Below, in pieces: positions 43,054-50,984 of a stretch of DNA of 64,000 bases. This DNA comes from Selenomonadaceae bacterium (GTDB taxonomy: Bacteria > Bacillota > Negativicutes > Selenomonadales > Selenomonadaceae), in contig JAFUTY010000037.1 of assembly GCA_017484005.1 (NCBI GenBank), positions 32,658 to 96,657 of the forward strand. Direction: 5' to 3'. The notes below the pieces were generated by a model. It saw only the letters and a program-made list of their open reading frames with translations, was not told where the DNA came from and made no database searches. How positions within the stretch are numbered: position 1 is the stretch's first letter; the number at the start of each line of letters is the position of its first letter. Both the position numbers and the translations under genes were made by a program.

Positions 43054-44283
43054 TTACGCCTTGTATCGAGCATAATCATATCTCGCACTGATAGCATTTT
43101 TTTTCGCTGTGGAAAGTGCAAGCTGAGCATCGATGATATCCAATAACAGTCCCTCGCCGACTCGATATTTTTCCCGCGCGATGAAATAATCCTCCTCTGC
43201 TTGATGAACTGCCTGTCCCGTCGAATTGAATCGAGCTTCAGCCTCTCGCATGTTGAGATAAGCCGTTCGCAAATTCAAATCGACTGTATCGAGATCTCTT
43301 TTGTACGTCAAATTTGCGACTTCCAATTCAGCTTCCGCCTCTTCGATTTCCGCGCGAGTCACTCCACTGTCGAAAATATTCCATGACGCCGAGATTCCCG
43401 CGTTGAGATCTGGATCCCAATCGCCGCTTGGATGTATAGATCCTCCCCAGCTCGCTCCAGCGTTTGCATTGACTGACGGTTTGTAATTTGCTTTCGCAAT
43501 TTTCACTGCCAACTCTCGCTGTTCAATCGTGAATTGATCCGATAAAAGATCTTTCCGATTTTCATGCGCGTAATCGGTGCAACTCTCGAGCGATCGATTA
43601 AAAATTGCATAAGTTTCTTCCGATAGATCGTCAGTCAAATTCAGAGGTTCAGTGCGATCGATTCCGATCAAATTTCTGAGCTGCGCGAGATTCACTTCAT
43701 AAGAATTTCGAGACTGAATCAAAGTCTGGCGAGCATTTGAAAGTTCCACGTTCGATCGAATTACATCGATTCGCGCCGTCGCTCCAGCTGTATAAAGTTG
43801 AGAAACATTTTCGAGATGCGCGGAATAATTATCAACTGTTTCCTGATCAACTTCGGAATTTCTTTTTGCCTCGAGAGCGTTGTAATATGCTTGAATCACT
43901 TCCAATTTTGTAGTTTCCCTTTGACGTTCAGTTGCAAGTTCGGAAGTTCTGACTCCGATCTCGCTCGATTCAATTTGCGATTCAAGTCTCCCGCCGGAAT
44001 AAATTGGAAGAGTTGCAGTGATTCCATTCGACATGCTTGAGCTTGAATCATGATTGATCGTTTTATTTGCATTGACGCTCGAATTTGCTGAAACTGAAAA
44101 TTTCTTACCGCCTTGAGCCTGTTTCAAATTCGCTCGAGCTACATCTTCCTGCTTTTGAGTGATTTTTAAATCTGAATTCTGAGTCAATGCTAAATCGATT
44201 GCTCGTTGAAGAGATAGATCTGCCGCGAATGTTGTTGAATGAATTGCAACCGTCGCGAGCAGAATCGAAAATATTTTTTTCAT
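43054..44283 (-). CDS. TolC-family outer membrane efflux protein
   Basis: 409 residues with signal peptide (cleavage about TTFAA-D). Two OEP repeats of long helices (for example LSLQRAIDLALTQNSDLKI and RAEIEEAEAELEVANLTYK) and conserved AxxxLLRxIG-type elements (AQLRNLIGIDRTEPL). First gene of the exporter operon (TolC, MacA, MacB ATPase, MacB permease, EamA). Direct evidence for an outer membrane in this organism. Confidence 0.92.
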   Translation of the reverse strand: MKKIFSILLATVAIHSTTFAADLSLQRAIDLALTQNSDLKITQKQEDVARANLKQAQGGKKFSVSANSSVNANKTINHDSSSSMSNGITATLPIYSGGRLESQIESSEIGVRTSELATERQRETTKLEVIQAYYNALEAKRNSEVDQETVDNYSAHLENVSQLYTAGATARIDVIRSNVELSNARQTLIQSRNSYEVNLAQLRNLIGIDRTEPLNLTDDLSEETYAIFNRSLESCTDYAHENRKDLLSDQFTIEQRELAVKIAKANYKPSVNANAGASWGGSIHPSGDWDPDLNAGISASWNIFDSGVTRAEIEEAEAELEVANLTYKRDLDTVDLNLRTAYLNMREAEARFNSTGQAVHQAEEDYFIAREKYRVGEGLLLDIIDAQLALSTAKKNAISARYDYARYKA

Positions 44284-44375
44284 TGAAAATTCTCCATTCG
44301 AATTCTAAAATTTGCCGCGTGAATTCTAACGAATCAAATTTATCGAATCAACATTAAATTCTGGAGGAGTTCAAG

Positions 44376-44750
44376 ATGAAAATTGTTCAAACTGAAAAAG
44401 CTCCCGCAGCAGTTGGTCCATACTCGCAAGCGATTATCGCGAATGGAATGATTTATTGCTCCGGACAAATCGCGATCGATCCTTCCGTCGGAAAAATTGT
44501 CGCTGAAGATATCGAGGGACAAGCAGATCAATGTTGCAGAAATATCGAGGCAGTTCTCGAGACAGCTGGAGTTGATCTTTGCAATGTCGTGAAAACTACA
44601 TGTTTTTTAGCGGATATAGCTGATTTTGCAAAATTCAATTCGGTTTACGAAAAATATTTTGTATCTAAACCAGCGAGATCATGCGTCGCGGTGAAAGATC
44701 TTCCGAAAGGTGCGCTCTGTGAAATTGAAGTTATCGCTATTGAGTCCTGA
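44376..44750 (+). CDS. ridA: RidA family enamine/imine deaminase
   Basis: 124 residues, standard length. Signature CVAVKDLPKGALCEIEVIAI with the active-site Arg in ARSCV; AAVGPYSQAI near the N-terminus. Hydrolyses reactive 2-aminoacrylate from PLP enzymes. ATG with GGAGGAG. A terminator follows. Confidence 0.93.
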   Translation: MKIVQTEKAPAAVGPYSQAIIANGMIYCSGQIAIDPSVGKIVAEDIEGQADQCCRNIEAVLETAGVDLCNVVKTTCFLADIADFAKFNSVYEKYFVSKPARSCVAVKDLPKGALCEIEVIAIES

Positions 44751-44774
44751 AAATCTTTCCACAAAATAAAAAAA

Positions 44775-44814
44775 AGATCCATCGATCTAAAAATGATCGG
44801 TGGATCTTTTTTTT
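44775..44814 (+). terminator. Rho-independent terminator after ridA
   Basis: AGATCCATCGATC pairs with GATCGGTGGATCT, then T8. Almost the same as the hairpin at 24281-24320. It insulates ridA from the RiPP promoter 30 nt downstream. Confidence 0.88.
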
Positions 44815-44843
44815 GTTCGGAAAAAATTTTTTAGAAAAAGTAC

Positions 44844-44877
44844 TTGACACTCGGGGGGGGGGGGGGGCGACTAAAAT
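44844..44877 (+). promoter_or_regulatory. Phase-variable promoter of the RiPP cluster, G15 in the spacer
   Basis: TTGACA (44844-44849), CTC, G15 (44853-44867), CGAC, TAAAAT (44872-44877). The spacer is 22 nt, five more than optimal; 10 G would give 17. Flanks AAGTACTTGACACT and ACTAAAAT match the promoter at 30861-30887. The first gene starts 39 nt downstream. With 22 nt it should be weak or silent. Confidence 0.8.
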
Positions 44878-44915
44878 ATGGGCAAGATTTTCATCGTCTA
44901 CAGGAGAGAATTTTA

Positions 44916-45683
44916 TTGAAATATGAGGAACTGACTGCATTTCAACTTAATGATCTTTGCAAGATGAATCGAGTCATATTGTTGACGTTCGGAAGTATAG
45001 AGCAACACAGTTCACATCTTCCGGTTGGCACAGATTATATTTGCATGCTGAAACGCGTAGAAGAAATCGCTGAACGAACGAATAATATAGTTTTTGCGCC
45101 GATTCAGATTGGATACTCTTTTAATCATATTGGAATGACTGGCACAATCTCACTCGATGCAAAAATCTTTATCGATGTCGTTAGAAATATTTTGGAGCAA
45201 CTTTTTGAGCAAGGATGGAGGAGAGTTCTGATTTTCTCCGGACATAATGGAAATTGGGCGTCATTGGAAGTTGCAACTCAAATCACTCGTGAAAGATTTC
45301 CGAATTCGCAAATAATTTTTTCTCGTGGATATCCGAAATCGAAGAATCAGACGCGGTTCATCAAGAATTTTGATTATCACGCTGGGACGGTTGAAACTGC
45401 ATTGGTTTCATATTTCAGCAAAATTGATTTGGATAATTTGCCAACTCCCAATGAAAATTTGCCGAAGTCCATCGTTTCATTGCTCGATAAAGATGAATTG
45501 GATGATATCGATCGTCTATTGATTTCAGGATTAACTCCCGGGCACACAAATCTATTGTCGAAAAATGGAATTTGGGGACGAGATGATCCTTCAAACTATG
45601 ATCAAATTCCAGTTGACGTTGCAATGAAACAGTACATCGATTTCTTTGTCGAATTACTTCAACGATGGGATAAAATCGCATGA
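44916..45683 (+). CDS. Creatininase-family amidohydrolase (MftE-like) in RiPP cluster
   Basis: 255 residues from TTG 44916 (AGGAGAG upstream). Metal-binding motifs of the creatininase family: EQHSSHLPVGTD at about residues 27-38 and FSGHNGNWASLE at about 115. In mycofactocin synthesis a family member (MftE) removes C-terminal residues from the modified precursor, so this one may trim the Cys-rich peptide; that is analogy. First gene of the cluster; overlaps the next by four nt. Confidence 0.85.
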   Translation: MKYEELTAFQLNDLCKMNRVILLTFGSIEQHSSHLPVGTDYICMLKRVEEIAERTNNIVFAPIQIGYSFNHIGMTGTISLDAKIFIDVVRNILEQLFEQGWRRVLIFSGHNGNWASLEVATQITRERFPNSQIIFSRGYPKSKNQTRFIKNFDYHAGTVETALVSYFSKIDLDNLPTPNENLPKSIVSLLDKDELDDIDRLLISGLTPGHTNLLSKNGIWGRDDPSNYDQIPVDVAMKQYIDFFVELLQRWDKIA

Positions 45684-46231
45684 TAACTCCTTATTCAGAT
45701 GGAATTTTTTACGCTGTCAAAAATCATGTAAATCCATTCATACTTGAAACAGTTTCAAAAATCGCGCCCGGAAGAGTTATCGATTTGGGCTGTGGAGCTG
45801 GAAATAATCTCCGTCATATGATCGATCTGGGATGGGATGTTTACGCTGTCGATCGAGAAAAAATTGCTATCGATATGTTGAATGAATTTTTGCCGTCGGA
45901 TCATGTGTTTTGTTGCGATTTGAGATGTATGGATTTTTCTAAATTGCCGAATTGGAATTTGATTCTTTGCAACTATGTTTTGCAACATTTTACTCGTGTT
46001 GAAATGACTGAATTTATCGAGCGCATTAACATGACGTCTCGAGCAAATTGCATGATGATATTGTCAGTTTTTGAAAACAGATCGGATTTTTCCGTTGATG
46101 AAGTTTTTTTAGAATTAAAGAATCTGAATTGGCAACTTAAAAATTCTGAAAAATGGTCGCGAATGGATACTTCACACGGCGATCCACATCAACATGAAGG
46201 CGTCGATAGTTTCTGGATCAAGTCGAGCTGA
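45680..46231 (+). CDS. SAM-dependent class I methyltransferase in RiPP cluster
   Basis: 183 residues. Motif I GRVIDLGCGAGNNLRHM (about 31-47), acidic motif II AVDREKIAIDM, and NLILCNYVLQHF (motif IV region). ATG overlaps the creatininase stop (ATGA). A tailoring O- or N-methylation of the peptide is possible, but the acceptor is unknown. Confidence 0.85.
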   Translation: MITPYSDGIFYAVKNHVNPFILETVSKIAPGRVIDLGCGAGNNLRHMIDLGWDVYAVDREKIAIDMLNEFLPSDHVFCCDLRCMDFSKLPNWNLILCNYVLQHFTRVEMTEFIERINMTSRANCMMILSVFENRSDFSVDEVFLELKNLNWQLKNSEKWSRMDTSHGDPHQHEGVDSFWIKSS

Positions 46232-46233
46232 TC

Positions 46234-47259
46234 ATGGGAGGCTCTATTTTGGATACTAGCAATCAATTTTATTTTCAATGGCATTTTCTTGCGAATTGTA
46301 ATCTCAGATGCAAACATTGCTATCAAAATACATATGCTCGCAGTGAATTGGAATTCGATAAACTCATAAAAATTGCGGATCAGATCATAAACGCGCTGAA
46401 AAAATGGAACATGTTCGGAAGAATATCATTGACAGGCGGCGAGCCATTCGCGAGTCAATCATTGTTTCCACTTTTAAAGTATCTCGATGCGAGTGATCGA
46501 ATTTTTTCGATTGATATTCTAACAAATGGAACTTTGATAACTTCTGAATTCATTAATGATTTGAAACAAATTCAGAAGTTACATCAGATCCAAATTTCTC
46601 TAGATGGAGGAAATGCGTCTACACATGATTCAGTCCGCGGAAAAGGATCTTTCGATAAGGCAGTTGACGCAATCCGTCTATTAAAAAGATCCAATTTCAG
46701 TGTTTCGTTGATGTTTACACTAATGCAGTTGAATAAACATAATTATGAGGATTTTTTGAATTTTGCAGTCACGGAAAATGTTGACGCAGTGACAATTGAG
46801 AGAGTGACTCCATGTGGTCATGGAAAAATCGATGATATTCTGACGGCGGAAGAGATTCGCGATATATATACAAAAATCACTAGGATCGCAAACAATCTCC
46901 CGAGTTCTTTGAAAGTTCGTCGAGCTCGTCCTCTTTGGATTAATACGGCGAATGAAAATACAGATCCAGATGCAAATATCGGCGGATTTTGTCCAGTGGG
47001 ATTAACTGCATTGGCTATTCTTTGGGATGGTATAGTCCTGCCATGCAGAAGATTGGAAATTCCATTGGGAAACATTTTGACAGATGGATTGTTCAAAATT
47101 TGGTATGAAAATGAAATTCTATGGAAAATTCGAGACAAAGATAATCTCGTCGGTAAATGCAAAAGCTGTAAAAATTTAGCGTATTGTGGCGGTTGTCGAG
47201 CGATCGCTTATGCTGTCACTGGGAATTATATGGAGAGCGATGTTCAATGTTGGATTTGA
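46234..47259 (+). CDS. Radical SAM/SPASM peptide maturase
   Basis: 341 residues from ATG 46234; TTG 46249, seven nt after GGAGG, is an equally good start (336 residues). Radical SAM cluster CNLRCKHC near residue 24, then TGGEPF and QISLDGG. The C-terminal SPASM region has Cys at GGFCPVG, VLPCRRL and CKSCKNLAYCGGCRA for auxiliary 4Fe-4S clusters. SPASM enzymes next to an RRE protein and a small peptide modify RiPP precursors, often by thioether or C-C links. Confidence 0.92.
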   Translation: MGGSILDTSNQFYFQWHFLANCNLRCKHCYQNTYARSELEFDKLIKIADQIINALKKWNMFGRISLTGGEPFASQSLFPLLKYLDASDRIFSIDILTNGTLITSEFINDLKQIQKLHQIQISLDGGNASTHDSVRGKGSFDKAVDAIRLLKRSNFSVSLMFTLMQLNKHNYEDFLNFAVTENVDAVTIERVTPCGHGKIDDILTAEEIRDIYTKITRIANNLPSSLKVRRARPLWINTANENTDPDANIGGFCPVGLTALAILWDGIVLPCRRLEIPLGNILTDGLFKIWYENEILWKIRDKDNLVGKCKSCKNLAYCGGCRAIAYAVTGNYMESDVQCWI

Positions 47260-47525
47260 ATGATGTTTATGTCTTGAATGACAATTTCATCCTTCGGAGC
47301 ATTCACGATAAATTTTGGTGTCTCGATACAAACAGCGGAGATCAATATCGATTGAATCGAGTCGCGTATGATATTCTCTCAGAACTTCATCCAAATCAGC
47401 CGATTTCAGTCGAGATTTCCAATGTTTCGAGTAAATATAAAATTGCCAAAGATGTTTTTGAGAGAGATGCAATTGAATTGCTGAGCTCTGCTATCAAATC
47501 AAATATAATCAGAAAGGAGGTGTAA
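47247..47525 (+). CDS. PqqD-like RiPP recognition element (RRE) protein
   Basis: 92 residues; ATG 47247 overlaps the end of the radical SAM gene. FWCLDTNSGDQYRLNRVAYDILSEL fits the PqqD fold (beta hairpin then winged helices). Such proteins bind the leader of the precursor and present it to the SPASM enzyme. Directly upstream of the precursor gene, whose AAGGAGGTG site lies in its last codons. Confidence 0.82.
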   Translation: MLDLNDVYVLNDNFILRSIHDKFWCLDTNSGDQYRLNRVAYDILSELHPNQPISVEISNVSSKYKIAKDVFERDAIELLSSAIKSNIIRKEV

Positions 47526-47528
47526 TCT

Positions 47529-47654
47529 ATGCTTTACGAGTATGAAAAACCTATCCTCGAAAAAGAGGAAGAAATGATTTTCACCAAGGAAGTCTGGGAA
47601 GAGTTCAACGATGGACAATGGTGTTTTGGTTGCACGAATTGCAATTGCAACTGA
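47529..47654 (+). CDS. Cys-rich RiPP precursor peptide (41 aa)
   Basis: 41 residues from ATG 47529 with a near-perfect Shine-Dalgarno (AAGGAGGTG, six nt spacing), only three nt past the PqqD-like gene. Acidic leader (about 1-30; EKPILEKEEEMIFTKEVWEE) and a short Cys-rich C-terminus WCFGCTNCNCN with four Cys in ten residues (C-x2-C-x2-C-x-C). The arrangement RRE protein, precursor, strong hairpin is typical for RiPPs. No family name is certain; the core differs from mycofactocin (which ends in Val-Tyr) and SCIFF. Confidence 0.85.
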   Translation: MLYEYEKPILEKEEEMIFTKEVWEEFNDGQWCFGCTNCNCN

Positions 47655-47665
47655 CACTCAAGCGG

Positions 47666-47702
47666 GAGCATCCGGATAGTTTAGATTCGGATGCTCTTTT
47701 GT
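47666..47702 (+). terminator. Terminator/attenuator after the RiPP precursor
   Basis: GAGCATCCG (47666-47674) pairs with CGGATGCTC (47688-47696), nine bp, loop 13 nt, then TTTTG. Within an operon this would make precursor mRNA more abundant than downstream genes. Confidence 0.75.
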
Positions 47703-47720
47703 ATTTTTGGAGGGATCTTT

Positions 47721-48917
47721 TTGGAGGTTATTGATAGTCACGTTCACATTGGATTGAACAAATTTTTCAAAACTAAGAACGATTTTCCATATAATCTCGA
47801 AAACGATTTCCACGATTATTTGAATCTTTTTCGCACGTCAAAATTTTCCAAGGCATGCATTCTGCCGATTCCAGATCAAGACGTGGATAAAATTGAATCT
47901 CACGAATATCTTAAAGAGGCGACAGATTATTCGAATGGTCAATTTCTACCAATATGTGGCATAGATGAATCGCTAGCAAACAATATTTGTGGCGATTTTG
48001 TCGGTTGCAAGTTGCATCGAGTTTATGACGACATTCCAATTTCTAAATTGCAAATAGCACTGAAAATTCTCGAGTATTACCATGTGCCACTGATTATACA
48101 TGCCGCATTCAAAAATAAAGTTCAACAGATTCGAGCGTTATTGAAGATCGCGCCTAAGTTAGTGATAATTCTTGCACACATGGGACGCGGACATATCTAT
48201 ACATCTGAAGGAGTTTTGGAAAATCTCAAGGCATTGGAATCGAATTCGAATGTTTATTTCGAGACGTCAACAGTTGGAAATTCCGAAACGATTGAGAAAG
48301 CTTGCGACATCATAGGTAGCGAGCGAATCATGTTCGGCTCTGATTATCCATTTGGAAAAATTTTTTCTGGAAAAAGCTACAATTATGTTGAGGAGCTGGA
48401 TGTAGTTCTCAACGCTAGAATTACTGATTCTCAAAAACGAGATGTATTGTATGGAACAGCGAATCATGTATTTCAATGCTCAAGATATTCAGATTTTGTG
48501 ACTCAATATCAATCACGATATGAATCGGATATGAAGAATTTGCTACAGAATCTAACATCGCAGAATCGAAAATTTTTAGCTCTCGATGAAAAGCACAAAA
48601 TCATTCAAACTTGCATGAAACAGTGCAAACATATTTTCGCAATAATTCACGATGGAAAGTTTGCTGGCTTTATGCGTGAGAGTGGACGTCCAAATGGCAC
48701 ATCGCTATTAGAAGAGCTTGTAATATCGCCGGAATATCGTGGAATTGGATTATCAAGATTAGCGATCAAATTTTTCAAGCACATATTTCCACATCATTTT
48801 GCCAAGTCAAATTCTCAAAATTTCGCGATAAATCATGTACTGGAAAGCGAAGGATATATTAGAGATGATGGCAAGCGAATTTTTCATTGGGAGTATCAAA
48901 GAAAGGAAAATGTTTAG
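47721..48917 (+). CDS. Amidohydrolase-GNAT fusion in RiPP cluster
   Basis: 398 residues from TTG 47721 (GGAGGG seven nt upstream). Residues 1-270 form a TIM-barrel amidohydrolase (PF04909-like): DSHVHIG, HAAF, LAHMGRGH and FGSDYPFG supply the metal-site His/Asp residues. Residues about 285-398 resemble a GNAT acetyltransferase with ELVISPEYRGIGLSRLAI (acetyl-CoA loop R-x2-G-x-S). Possible roles are removal of a group from, and acetylation of, the peptide or a precursor. Overlaps the next start by one base. Confidence 0.8.
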   Translation: MEVIDSHVHIGLNKFFKTKNDFPYNLENDFHDYLNLFRTSKFSKACILPIPDQDVDKIESHEYLKEATDYSNGQFLPICGIDESLANNICGDFVGCKLHRVYDDIPISKLQIALKILEYYHVPLIIHAAFKNKVQQIRALLKIAPKLVIILAHMGRGHIYTSEGVLENLKALESNSNVYFETSTVGNSETIEKACDIIGSERIMFGSDYPFGKIFSGKSYNYVEELDVVLNARITDSQKRDVLYGTANHVFQCSRYSDFVTQYQSRYESDMKNLLQNLTSQNRKFLALDEKHKIIQTCMKQCKHIFAIIHDGKFAGFMRESGRPNGTSLLEELVISPEYRGIGLSRLAIKFFKHIFPHHFAKSNSQNFAINHVLESEGYIRDDGKRIFHWEYQRKENV

Positions 48918-49699
48918 TGTCTATTTATGCTGAAAGAACGATCGTAGCATTGCATCGAATGTGTCGAGAGATGCAACGAAAAAACATTGAGCTCGCTAGG
49001 ATTTCAAAATGTGCAGTTCAAATGATACTGTCTGGAGTTTCATACAATTCAATTTCTACGGATCTCATCGATAAAATATTGAAGTCGCAAAATCCTGATG
49101 GTGGCTTTGTATCTAACACTGATACAATATGGAATGCAAAACTTCTATCATTTTTTTCGGATTTTCATGAATCTTACGTTCGAGCTATTCAATATTTAAA
49201 TTCGAATCGGACACAATTGGGATTTGGAAGAAGTGCTCGCGATATGGGAAGAATTCCAGTCACGGGAATAGCATTCTATCTTCATCCAAATTTATGTAAT
49301 GAATCGCAATTGGCATGGCTCGAGGATTTATGGAATAGCGAGAAAAATTCTCTCACTTACAAAGCGGCATATGTTTTAATGGCTTTTAAAATCAACAATT
49401 ACTCGCCCAAAGATCCAAAATTGATTTCGAACGCATTGGATTGGTTAGCATCGCAACAGGAAATCGATGGAGGATTTGCGCCATGGAAAAATCATCCTGT
49501 CGGTTCTAACATATATTGCACCGCATTGAGCGTTTTGGGATTACAATCTTATAAATCTCCGGAGATAATTAATACAATATCGCGTGCATATCAATACATG
49601 ATCGAAAGTCAGTTGCCGAGCGGAATTTGGGCTTATCATGAAATCGAAGATGGAGCGGCTTGGGGACTTCGAGCTTTGACCGCCGTTGAAGAATCATGA
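48917..49699 (+). CDS. Alpha/alpha-toroid (prenyltransferase/terpenoid-cyclase-like) protein in RiPP cluster
   Basis: 260 residues from GTG 48917, sharing one base with the previous stop. Repeats of the toroid type: SQNPDGGFVSNTDTIWNAKLL, SQQEIDGGFAPWKN followed by YCTALSVLGL, and SQLPSGIWAYHEIEDGAAWG. The fold occurs in squalene cyclases and protein prenyltransferase beta subunits. The DxDD cyclase motif is not seen, so it may be a binding or non-terpenoid enzyme. Four-nt overlap with the next gene. Confidence 0.75.
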   Translation: MSIYAERTIVALHRMCREMQRKNIELARISKCAVQMILSGVSYNSISTDLIDKILKSQNPDGGFVSNTDTIWNAKLLSFFSDFHESYVRAIQYLNSNRTQLGFGRSARDMGRIPVTGIAFYLHPNLCNESQLAWLEDLWNSEKNSLTYKAAYVLMAFKINNYSPKDPKLISNALDWLASQQEIDGGFAPWKNHPVGSNIYCTALSVLGLQSYKSPEIINTISRAYQYMIESQLPSGIWAYHEIEDGAAWGLRALTAVEES

Positions 49700-50916
49700 A
49701 TATACTGTTTGTATATCCTCGTCCGGATGAAATTAAACGATCGCGATTCGGTTTTTCGATGAATATAGCGTACGCGTCATCTGTGTTGAAATTCAAAGGA
49801 AATTCAACTTATTTCGTCGATCTTTCAGTTCAAGATTTATCGAATTCACAGATATTTGATATGATTGAAATGAATTCTATCGATCGCGTGTTTGTCGAAA
49901 TGGATTCATTTGCTCTTAAACGATCGTCTAATAATCAAGATGCTTTGGAAATTTTGAAATTGATCAAACATCGATTCACAAATTTAAAGACGATCGCTTT
50001 TGGGCATGCTTGTATCATGAAACGCGAAGAAGTTGATAATGCTGATGAAACGATAACTTGTGACATTTTGAAATATTTATTAGGCGGCGATTATGAATAT
50101 GATTCCTTGCCTTTTCCAGATCGAGATCTTATCGAATCGGTAGAATATTATTCGGCGCAACCTAAATCTACACTGATTCAGACATCGAAAGGCTGTTTGA
50201 ATAGTTGTATTTTTTGTCAGCGTCAAGGATGGCAGAATAAATTTTTGGCGCATGATATTGATTATGTTTGCCGCGAATTTTACCAACTGCAGGAACGAGG
50301 CTATAAAAATATTTGGATTCAAGATGAAAATTTCACGTTCAATTTGTCTAGAGCAAAATCGTTATTGAAACGAATCATCGCGGAGCATCTAACCGATGGA
50401 ATGAAAATTTCAATGAGCAGTTGGACTAAAATTGACGAGGAGTTTTTGCAATTAGCTGCGCGAGCCAATATTCGAATTTTGAGCATGGGAATCGAATCGG
50501 CGAATCTTGAAGTTTTGAAATTCTACAGGAAAGACATTGATCTAGAAAGAGTGAAACATCTAATTGGTGTGGCTGATTCGCTCGGAATTTTTACAGTCGG
50601 CAATTTCATAATTGGAGCACCGGTGGAAAATTTGGCAATGATTAATCGAACGTTTGATTTCATTCAACGGAGCGGACTCGATCAAGTCAATATAAAAACT
50701 CTCGATTTTATGATTGGCTCGAAGCTCTATGAAATGTTGCCGAGAGATAAATTTCCCAAAGATCATTATTTTGGTTGCCTCGAAAATGGACTGGGACAAA
50801 TTAGTTTAAAAGAATTGGAGTCGCTCAAGTCTGATTTTCTAAAGCGATACAATCTATCTCAGCGTGAAAGACTTGCTAAAAAAATCGTGAAATTTGGGAC
50901 GCCATATGAAGATTAA
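49696..50916 (+). CDS. Radical SAM enzyme with cobalamin-binding-like N-terminus
   Basis: 406 residues. Residues 1-130 look like a B12-binding Rossmann domain (MNILFVYPRPDE, NIAYASSVLKFKG, VDLSVQDLS) but lack a clear DxHxxG. The radical SAM cluster is CLNSCIFC at about 172-179. IQDENFTFN and GIESANLEVLKFYRK are typical of the B12-radical SAM group, which methylate unactivated carbons. Last gene of the cluster; a terminator follows. Confidence 0.85.
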   Translation: MNILFVYPRPDEIKRSRFGFSMNIAYASSVLKFKGNSTYFVDLSVQDLSNSQIFDMIEMNSIDRVFVEMDSFALKRSSNNQDALEILKLIKHRFTNLKTIAFGHACIMKREEVDNADETITCDILKYLLGGDYEYDSLPFPDRDLIESVEYYSAQPKSTLIQTSKGCLNSCIFCQRQGWQNKFLAHDIDYVCREFYQLQERGYKNIWIQDENFTFNLSRAKSLLKRIIAEHLTDGMKISMSSWTKIDEEFLQLAARANIRILSMGIESANLEVLKFYRKDIDLERVKHLIGVADSLGIFTVGNFIIGAPVENLAMINRTFDFIQRSGLDQVNIKTLDFMIGSKLYEMLPRDKFPKDHYFGCLENGLGQISLKELESLKSDFLKRYNLSQRERLAKKIVKFGTPYED

Positions 50917-50928
50917 ATCAAATAAAAA

Positions 50929-50977
50929 AATCCCCCGACAGATCTTTTTTGACGATCTATCGGGGGATCTTTTTTTA
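50929..50977. terminator. Bidirectional Rho-independent terminator closing the RiPP cluster
   Basis: ATCCCCCGACAGATC pairs with GATCTATCGGGGGAT (one mismatch), A7 before, T7 after. Shared with the converging PRC-barrel gene. Confidence 0.9.
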
Positions 50978-50984
50978 TGTTCAG

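Noticed and set aside
44844..50977. Mycofactocin cluster
   Set aside because: Only the creatininase and SPASM/RRE logic are shared; the precursor lacks the terminal Val-Tyr core and the mycofactocin glycosyltransferase and dehydrogenases are absent.
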